DNA of 64,000 bases. Source: CALOBA01 sp942491465. GTDB lineage: Bacteria; Pseudomonadota; Gammaproteobacteria; Chromatiales; Chromatiaceae. Location: assembly GCA_942491465.1 (NCBI GenBank), contig CALOBA010000061.1, forward strand, positions 1-64,000. Direction: 5' to 3'. The notes beneath the pieces are model-generated. The model was not told where the DNA came from. It worked only from the letters and a program-made list of their open reading frames with translations, and searched no databases. Positions 58,692 through 64,000 of the stretch are shown here, piece by piece. Positions within the stretch are counted from its first letter, which is position 1; every line of letters starts with the position of its first letter. A program made the translations under genes and the position numbers.

Positions 58692-59660
58692 TTATCCGAC
58701 CTCGGCCCAGAAGACGTCCATGGCGGCAACGCAGTCTGCCGGTCGCTCCCACTGCGGGATGCCCAGGGTCGGCTCGATGCGCACCGCACGCCAGTTGTCG
58801 TGCTGGGCGACATGGGCGGGCAGCAGGTCGAAGGTGACATTGGCGTCGCGGTCGTAGAGCACCAGCACCGGGAGCTTGAGCGTGCTGTACAGGGTCTCGA
58901 CCGCGTTCGCGGTGAACAACTGGCCGGAGAGGAAATAGAACGGTGCGTGCCTCGCACCGGGCTGGTGGGAGGTGGCGTAGGCGTAGTCGATGAGCGCTGT
59001 CGGCGGCTCGCTGACGTAGCTCTTGCGGATGAAGTAGCGGATGCTCGGGCGGGTGGTGACCAGGTCGTAGAGACCCTGACTGAAGCCGGGCAGCGTGAAT
59101 ACCCCGTGCAGCATCTTGCCGGTGTTGCCCGACGGCAGCCGGCGGTCGCTGAAGCCGGTGGGCGAGAGCAGGGTCAGCGTCGAGAAGCGCTCCGAGGCCG
59201 CCAGCGCGGCGCGCGCGGCAAACTCGCTGCTCAGCGAGAAGGCGACGACATCCGCGGCCTGCTTGACCACGTTGGTCAGGAAGGCGTTGATGGCGTTGGC
59301 ATACAGCTCGGGCGAGTATTGGCGGTTGCTGCGATCGGAGAAGCCGAAGCCGGGCAGCTCCAGGGCGTAGACCCGACGGCTCTCGCGATAGTGGTCGAAC
59401 AGCGGCTTCATCTCGAAGGCGCTGGGGGCGGCGTTGATGCTGTGCAGCAGGACCAGCGGCCGGCCGCTCTCAGGCCCGTCGCTGTAGTAGCTCAGCTCTT
59501 TCAGGTGCTGGGTGGTGAAGCTGTCGCGGGGTGCATCCAGCGCCGCCGGCAGCGGCAGCTGGTCGCGGCGCATCACCCCTGCGCCGAGGCGCTGCTTGGT
59601 GGGTTTGGGGGCCGCGGTCGGCAGAGCGGGAAGGACGGACGCAGTTGCTTCGATCGGCAT
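58692..59660 (-). CDS. Alpha/beta-hydrolase-fold protein with atypical active site
   Basis: A 322-residue protein with the alpha/beta hydrolase pattern: PLVLLHSINAAPSAFEMKPL (oxyanion region), VYALELPGFGFSDRSNRQYS, and the elbow VVAFSLSSEFAARAAL. The elbow reads SLSSE, not the usual GxSxG. The C-terminal stretch IEPTLGIPQWERPADCV lacks the histidine expected in the common GHxPHxE pattern. The N-terminal 60 residues are a low-complexity extension. The start at 59660 has GAGGTATCCCC before it. It could be a MenH-type or other hydrolase with a diverged site, or a non-catalytic relative; being next to menF is the only hint. Confidence 0.7.
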   Translation of the reverse strand: MPIEATASVLPALPTAAPKPTKQRLGAGVMRRDQLPLPAALDAPRDSFTTQHLKELSYYSDGPESGRPLVLLHSINAAPSAFEMKPLFDHYRESRRVYALELPGFGFSDRSNRQYSPELYANAINAFLTNVVKQAADVVAFSLSSEFAARAALAASERFSTLTLLSPTGFSDRRLPSGNTGKMLHGVFTLPGFSQGLYDLVTTRPSIRYFIRKSYVSEPPTALIDYAYATSHQPGARHAPFYFLSGQLFTANAVETLYSTLKLPVLVLYDRDANVTFDLLPAHVAQHDNWRAVRIEPTLGIPQWERPADCVAAMDVFWAEVG

Positions 59661-59779
59661 GGGGATACCTCGGGTGATTCGGTCTGGCGGCATCGGTGCT
59701 TGCGATGCCGTTGGATAAGGGGGCGGTGGCGTGGGTCGCGGCGGCTGTCGAGCAAGGCGGTGGCCGCCGCCGACAAGGC

Positions 59780-60415
59780 TCAGGTGCTGCCGGGCTCGCG
59801 GACCTCGATCAGCACCTCGTTGCGGCGCAGGAAGCCCGGTATGAACGGGGCATTGTACCTTGCAAAGACCGGATTGCTCATGGGGATGAGGCCGTTTGCC
59901 TGCAACGCGTCGAGCAGGGCCGCCTCCTGCTCGCGATAGCGTTCCTCACTCCAGTTGCCATCGTAGCGGCGCACGGCGACAAGCTGCTCGGGGACCTGAC
60001 GCAGCACGACGCGCGCGTCCATCGGGTGCGGCAGCATGGACATACGGTACTCCGTGGCCATCGGGAACTGATACAACCAGGGGCCGTCGCCACCGGCGCC
60101 GACCTCGCCGACGGCATCGCCAAGGGCGTTGTCGGCGAGCTGCTGGCGCACCGGTGCGAGCATCGGTAGATTGCGCTTGCCCTGGTTGCCGCGTTGGACA
60201 TAGTCCACCAGCAGCGGCGACGCGGCCTTGGTGGCGCCGTCGAAATCGGCCTGCACCTCGGTCTCGGCCACGATCAGCGCAGGATAGCGGCGCAGCTCGA
60301 AGGCATCTTGCTCCTCCACCAGCTGGTAGTCGGGCTCATCCAGCGTCAGCAGCGCGATGGCGAACATGACCACGGGGATCAGCATGGCGGCGGCGATCAG
60401 GAGCTTTATCTTCAT
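59780..60415 (-). CDS. SOUL-family heme-binding protein
   Basis: A 211-residue protein with an N-terminal membrane or signal helix (LLIAAAMLIPVVMFAIALLTL) followed by a SOUL domain: PDYQLVEEQDAFELRRYPALIVAETEV, MATEYRMSMLPHPMD and VRRYDGNWSEERYREQEAALLDAL. SOUL proteins bind heme or related tetrapyrroles; here the domain is likely periplasmic. The ATG at 60415 gives the signal-like start. Divergent from the TolC-like gene. Confidence 0.87.
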   Translation of the reverse strand: MKIKLLIAAAMLIPVVMFAIALLTLDEPDYQLVEEQDAFELRRYPALIVAETEVQADFDGATKAASPLLVDYVQRGNQGKRNLPMLAPVRQQLADNALGDAVGEVGAGGDGPWLYQFPMATEYRMSMLPHPMDARVVLRQVPEQLVAVRRYDGNWSEERYREQEAALLDALQANGLIPMSNPVFARYNAPFIPGFLRRNEVLIEVREPGST

Positions 60416-60668
60416 GGCGTGTCTTCCGGTCGGGAGGCTGAAGGCGATGCGGTCTCGGTCTCGGTCTCGATGGAGACGACCCCGCATGGCAAAATGCGCC
60501 ATTCGACCATGCCGCGGGTCTGGCCGCGATGTCGCGGATCAATACACCGCGCCGCTGCGCGCATGCAGCAGCGCGATGGCACAGTTGGGCCGGTATAGTA
60601 GCGGCGGCCAGGGTAATCCTTCCGGCTAAGCACAGGCGACGATGCGAAGATGGTCTAACGGCAACAAG

Positions 60669-61664
60669 ATGAACATCCGCGATTTTCCTGCGTGTCTCTG
60701 TGTCCGCGCGCCCGTTGCCTTGGCGCTGCTGCTCTGCGCGGGTGTCGGGCTGGCCGATGATCGGCCGGCCCTGCCGAGCCCGCTGTCGCTGGCGCAGGCG
60801 CTGGCGCAGGCCGAGGGGCATCCCCGGCTGGTGTCGACGGATGCCGCGACGATCTATCCTCGGCCCGAGCCGCTGTTTCTCGGCTGCCACGGCCTGGCCT
60901 TCCCGGCCATGCGCGCGGGCGATGCCCAGCGGGATTCGGCCTGGACGCTGCCGGTCTCGCCGCTGGCGGCGCAGCGCCTGGAGATCCTGCAGCGCTTCTT
61001 CGACGTCCTGCTCGCGGACCTGCGCTATGCCGAGGACAACGAGGCCATGGCCGTGGCCTACATCCAGTTCGATCGCGCCGGTGTCCGTGCCGAGCTCGGC
61101 CAGACATCCCCCATCCGCGTCGCCGAGCTGGAGGTCGCCTATCAGCGCATCCGCCTGCGTCGCGCCGCCAGCGCCGCGGCCCAGCGGTTGACGCGCTCGC
61201 TGCTGGCGCAGGCAATGGGGCGTGCGCAGACCCTGCCGCGGGATCTGATCGAGCCGCAGCTGGCACAACCGACGGACGGCGCCGAGACCTTGGCCGACCC
61301 CGAGCCGATGGTCCGCCAAGCGCTGGCCGAGAACCGCTGGCTCGGGCAGCGCCTCGTCGACGCCGAGGCGGCGGAGCGGGGGCTGCTGGAGATGGCGCTG
61401 CGCACCCGGGTGCTGGAGCTGTCCACCCGCCTGGGGCTGCTCGAGGTGGCCGCCGACGAGGCCCGCAGCGTCACCACTTGGCGCGACCTGGCCCTGGACG
61501 ACAGCCGCACGCGCTACGAGATGGAGGCGGCGGCCGACCTGGGCTATTCCATGAGCCGGCAGACCGAGGCCCGGCGCCGCGAGGCCGAGGTCCGCTATTG
61601 CCGGGCATTGACCCGCGCCCAGCTCGATGCGCTTCAGGGCCGGGCCATCGATCCCTTCCACTAG
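60669..61664 (+). CDS. Short TolC-like outer membrane factor (331 aa)
   Basis: The signal peptide is MNIRDFPACLCVRAPVALAL, continuing LLCAGVGLADD. The mature protein is almost entirely helical, with long Ala/Arg/Glu-rich coiled-coil repeats (for example RVAELEVAYQRIRLRRAASAAAQRL and AENRWLGQRLVDAEAAERGLLEMALR). It resembles the helical barrel of TolC proteins but at 331 residues is about 100 shorter than usual and I see no clear beta-barrel strands. Together with the adaptor 23 bp downstream it forms a two-gene unit with no inner-membrane pump gene. Confidence 0.7.
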   Translation: MNIRDFPACLCVRAPVALALLLCAGVGLADDRPALPSPLSLAQALAQAEGHPRLVSTDAATIYPRPEPLFLGCHGLAFPAMRAGDAQRDSAWTLPVSPLAAQRLEILQRFFDVLLADLRYAEDNEAMAVAYIQFDRAGVRAELGQTSPIRVAELEVAYQRIRLRRAASAAAQRLTRSLLAQAMGRAQTLPRDLIEPQLAQPTDGAETLADPEPMVRQALAENRWLGQRLVDAEAAERGLLEMALRTRVLELSTRLGLLEVAADEARSVTTWRDLALDDSRTRYEMEAAADLGYSMSRQTEARRREAEVRYCRALTRAQLDALQGRAIDPFH

Positions 61665-61687
61665 GAGCCTGTCCGACGATCTTGAAC

Positions 61688-62473
61688 ATGCGTCATCCGA
61701 ATCGACTTCGTCTTCTGCTACTCGCATTGGCGCTGTGCGCCGTGCCTACCGCCCATGCCGAGCCCCGTGAGGTCAGCGGTCGTCTCGAATGGGTCCAGCG
61801 CGCCGAGCTTCGGGCGGTGGACAACGGCATCGTCGAGGAGGTGCTGGTGCGCCCGGGGCAGCATGTACGCGCCGGTGAGCTGCTGCTGAAGATGGATCAA
61901 CGCGCCGCCCGGGCGGAGGCCTTGCGGGCCAAGGCCGATGTCGCCCATGCGCAGGTCGCCCTGGAGGATTCCGAGCGCGAACTCGAGCGCACGACGGAGC
62001 TGTTCGACCGCGGCCTGATCGCCACCGAAGAGCTGAAGGACGCCGAGCTTGCGGTGGCCGCCGCCACCGCCGAGCTGGAATCAACCAAAGCGGCGCAGGC
62101 GTTGGCGGACGTGCTGCTGGAGCACACCGAGCTGCGGGCGCCCTTCGACGGCATCGTCGTGGCCCGCAACGCCTATCGCGGCGCCGTGATCTACAAGACA
62201 CTTCAGCAGCAGCCGTTGGTCGCGGTTGCCCCCACCGACCAAATGCTCGCCCGTGCCCTGGTGACCGCGGATGTGCTGCGTCGCTATCGCCCGGAGCAGC
62301 CGGCGAAGGTCAAGGTCCGGGGCCGCGTTCGCAGCGGAGCGGTCTACAGCCTCGGCGTCGAGGCCGTGCGCATCGACCCCGGCGGTGCCGTCTATGAACT
62401 CGACATCATCTTTGCCGCACAGCCCGATGAGATCCTGCGGCCTTCGGAATTCGTTCAGGTCCTGTTGCCCTGA
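61688..62473 (+). CDS. Periplasmic efflux adaptor (HlyD/RND type)
   Basis: A 261-residue exported protein with signal peptide LLLLALALCAVPTAHA. The lipoyl half ELRAVDNGIVEEVLVRPGQHVRAGELLLKMD is followed by a helical hairpin (ALRAKADVAHAQVALEDSERELERTTELFDRGLIATEELKDAE), the second lipoyl half ELRAPFDGIVVARNAYRGAV, and a beta-barrel. It is shorter than RND adaptors because the membrane-proximal domain is missing. Co-transcribed with the TolC-like gene; a pump must come from elsewhere. Confidence 0.85.
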   Translation: MRHPNRLRLLLLALALCAVPTAHAEPREVSGRLEWVQRAELRAVDNGIVEEVLVRPGQHVRAGELLLKMDQRAARAEALRAKADVAHAQVALEDSERELERTTELFDRGLIATEELKDAELAVAAATAELESTKAAQALADVLLEHTELRAPFDGIVVARNAYRGAVIYKTLQQQPLVAVAPTDQMLARALVTADVLRRYRPEQPAKVKVRGRVRSGAVYSLGVEAVRIDPGGAVYELDIIFAAQPDEILRPSEFVQVLLP

Positions 62474-62584
62474 TCGCGCGCCCTCGGCGCTGTCCTTTCG
62501 CCTTTCGCCTTGCTTTTCCTTTGCTTTTCGTCATTATTATCTTCTGCAAGGTTTATTCCGAAAATAGTAGGGGCTTGACCCTAC

Positions 62585-62612
62585 GGAACTTTCAAATCGC
62601 GCTATACTCCAA
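62585..62612 (+). promoter_or_regulatory. Sigma-E-like (or sigma-70) promoter of the candidate small RNA
   Basis: GGAACTT (62585-62591) is identical to the consensus -35 of RpoE-dependent promoters, and TCCAA (62608-62612) lies 16 bp further on where the -10 (TCTGA-like) belongs. TATACT (62603-62608) could alternatively serve as a sigma-70 -10, but with no -35 at the right distance. Either would start transcription near 62615-62620, just at the first hairpin. Confidence 0.5.
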
Positions 62613-62617
62613 TCCTG

Positions 62618-62745
62618 TGAACGTTACTTGACGTAACGTTGACATCGTCGGCGGGCATCCCCCTCCCGTCGGCGAAGCTCTCCCGGCCCCCCTAATTCCG
62701 GGATAGCGGTTACCCCGGTGGCTCCCCCCAGCCACCGGGGTTTTT
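62618..62745 (+). ncRNA. Candidate small RNA with three C-rich hairpin loops
   Basis: No ORF covers this region. Four hairpins follow each other. (1) AACGTTAC/GTAACGTT at 62620-62640. (2) An 11-bp stem (two G-U pairs) at 62645-62655 and 62665-62675 with loop CATCCCCCT. (3) A 10-bp stem with one mismatch at 62677-62686 and 62698-62707 with loop CCCCCCTAATT. (4) An 11-bp perfect stem at 62713-62723 and 62730-62740 with loop CCCCCC, followed by TTTTT. Repeated exposed C-runs are typical of small RNAs that pair with G-rich ribosome-binding sites. Regulator of envelope or other mRNAs is an inference. Confidence 0.65.
62713..62745 (+). terminator. Strong Rho-independent terminator
   Basis: CCCCGGTGGCT and AGCCACCGGGG (62713-62723 and 62730-62740), an 11-bp perfect stem with a six-C loop, followed by TTTTT at 62741-62745. 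Closes the candidate small RNA and isolates recJ. Confidence 0.95.
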
Positions 62746-62837
62746 ATTGTCTCCTATTCGGGCCAAAAGGCTTGCCAGGGGGATGCAGCGGATACGCTGC
62801 ACGGCATCGGCACCATTGCCCGTGCTAACCTGCGGTC

Positions 62838-64000
62838 ATGACGACTGCTGCACGCACAACCGCCGAAGCCCCTCGACAGCCGCCGGTGCCGGTGCGCATC
62901 CGTCGCCTGGATGCCCGATCGGGCGCTATCGGCGGCGTCAACGACCTGATTCACCGGCTCTACGTCAATCGCGGCAGCGGCGCCGGGCCGCCATCGGGGC
63001 TGGACGGCCTGCATCCGGCCGCCGGCCTTTACGGCATCGACGCCGCCGCCGAGCTGCTTGCCGGTGCGGTGGTGGATCGGCGCGCCGTCGTCGTGGTCGG
63101 CGACTACGATGCCGACGGCGCCACCGGGACCGTGGTGGCCCTGCTCGGACTGCGCCGGCTCGGCGCGGCGCGGGTCGACTATCTGATCCCGAGCCGCTTC
63201 GCCGACGGCTACGGGCTGAGCGCAGGGGTGGTCGATGCCGCGGCCGAGCGCGGTGCGCAGCTGATCCTCACGGTGGACAACGGCATCGCCAGCCTGGAGG
63301 GTGTGGCGCGGGCGAATGCCCTCGGCATACCGGTGCTGATCACCGATCACCACCTGCCCGGCGAGCACCTCCCCGCCGCGGCCGCCATCGTCAACCCGAA
63401 TCAGCCCGGCTGCACCTTTCCGAGCAAGGCGCTGGCCGGCGTCGGCGTGATGTTCTATCTGCTTGCCGCCACCCGCGCCCGGCTGGCCGCTTGCGGTTGG
63501 CTCGGTTCGCAGCGACCGGCACCGAAGCTGGCGGAGCTGCTCGATCTGGTGGCCCTGGGCACGGTGGCCGATGTCGTCACCCTGGACCGCAACAACCGCA
63601 TCCTGGTGGAGCAGGGACTGCGGCGTATTCGCCACGGCTGCTGCCGTCCCGGCCTGCGGGCGATGCTGGAGGTGGCCGGGCGGCGTCTGGACCGGGTCAC
63701 GGCGGCCGATCTGGGCTTTGCCGCGGGGCCGCGACTGAACGCCGCCGGCCGTCTCGAGGACATGTCGATCGGCGTCGAATGCCTGCTCTGCGACGACCCG
63801 GTGCAGGCGTCGGCACTGGCGCGGTCCCTCGACGGCCTCAATCGCGATCGCCGCGACATCGAGCACGACATGCGCGACACCGCCGAGGCCATGGTCGCGG
63901 GTCAGCGCGGCCGCGATGGTCTGTTGCCGGCGGGGCTCTGCCTGTATGCGCCGGATTGGCACCAAGGCGTGATCGGGATCGTCGCGGCGCGGGTGCGCGA
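62838..64000 (+). CDS. recJ: Single-stranded-DNA exonuclease RecJ, 5' part only
   Basis: The reading frame is open from the ATG at 62838 to the window end (387 codons), so it is truncated by the window and not by mutation. DHH-family phosphoesterase motifs are VVVVGDYDADGATGT, ILTVDNGIAS, LITDHHLPGEHLP, LVALGTVADVVTL and AAGPRLNAAGRLEDMS; WHQGVIGIVAARVR begins the DHHA1 region. RecJ degrades 5'-ended ssDNA in recombination and mismatch repair. It faces away from the small RNA terminator. Confidence 0.95.
   Translation, partial: MTTAARTTAEAPRQPPVPVRIRRLDARSGAIGGVNDLIHRLYVNRGSGAGPPSGLDGLHPAAGLYGIDAAAELLAGAVVDRRAVVVVGDYDADGATGTVVALLGLRRLGAARVDYLIPSRFADGYGLSAGVVDAAAERGAQLILTVDNGIASLEGVARANALGIPVLITDHHLPGEHLPAAAAIVNPNQPGCTFPSKALAGVGVMFYLLAATRARLAACGWLGSQRPAPKLAELLDLVALGTVADVVTLDRNNRILVEQGLRRIRHGCCRPGLRAMLEVAGRRLDRVTAADLGFAAGPRLNAAGRLEDMSIGVECLLCDDPVQASALARSLDGLNRDRRDIEHDMRDTAEAMVAGQRGRDGLLPAGLCLYAPDWHQGVIGIVAARVR

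Overview
The window is GC-rich chromosomal DNA with core gammaproteobacterial gene order: a full-length division/cell-wall (dcw) cluster followed by lpxC, a dciA-like gene, an M23 peptidase, secA, argJ and a mutT-thiE fusion. The high GC, the menaquinone genes and the rlmKL/oxyR/prlC/feo content fit a purple-sulfur-type bacterium (Chromatiales, probably Chromatiaceae). That placement is inference from gene content, not from a marker-gene tree.

Layout. 0-3.4 kb (minus): a malic enzyme gene broken by at least six frameshifts, an intergenic stretch with two hexamer tandem repeats, and creD. 3.6-7.7 kb: prlC, paired palindromes, a decayed toxin-antitoxin island (AbrB-like antitoxin remnant, REP-like palindrome, hipB and a shortened, frameshifted hipA). 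7.8-11 kb: oxyR and rlmKL, overlapping by 4 bp. 11-18.2 kb: a small membrane protein, an orphan 1182-residue polytopic membrane protein, a MoxR/VWA-metallopeptidase pair and a 65-residue conserved-looking protein. 18.3-22.3 kb: an isocitrate lyase/PEP mutase family enzyme and a feoABC ferrous-iron operon behind a promoter with a Fur-like operator. 22.7-40.5 kb: mraZ-rsmH-ftsL-ftsI-murF-mraY-murD-ftsW-murG-murC-murB-ddlB-ftsQ-ftsA-ftsZ-lpxC. The genes are mostly overlapping or nearly so. murE is absent from its usual place between ftsI and murF, where only 64 bp with a perfect hairpin remain. 40.6-47.6 kb: dciA-like, M23 peptidase, secA, argJ, mutT-thiE. 47.7-52.6 kb: a yiaW/yiaV-like pair, a SLOG-like sensor fused to a multi-TM region, and aspartate aminotransferase. 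52.8-60.4 kb: a FimT-like pseudopilin, menFDBA, an alpha/beta hydrolase with an unusual active site, and a SOUL protein. 60.6-64 kb: a short TolC-like protein and a periplasmic adaptor, a candidate small RNA, and the 5' part of recJ.

The most novel signals are non-coding. (1) At 62.6-62.75 kb there is a candidate small RNA of about 130 nt. It has four successive hairpins, the last three each presenting a run of 5-6 cytosines in the loop. It ends in a strong terminator and has a sigma-E-like -35 upstream. (2) A roughly 105-bp palindromic MITE-like element occurs three times (15.05, 40.5 and 52.6 kb). Each copy sits with the same end against a stop codon and is flanked by short direct repeats. 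(3) The ftsZ-lpxC leader carries three successive inverted repeats around a good sigma-70 promoter. (4) The mraZ promoter is followed by TGGGG repeats with 10-bp periodicity, as expected for MraZ autoregulation.
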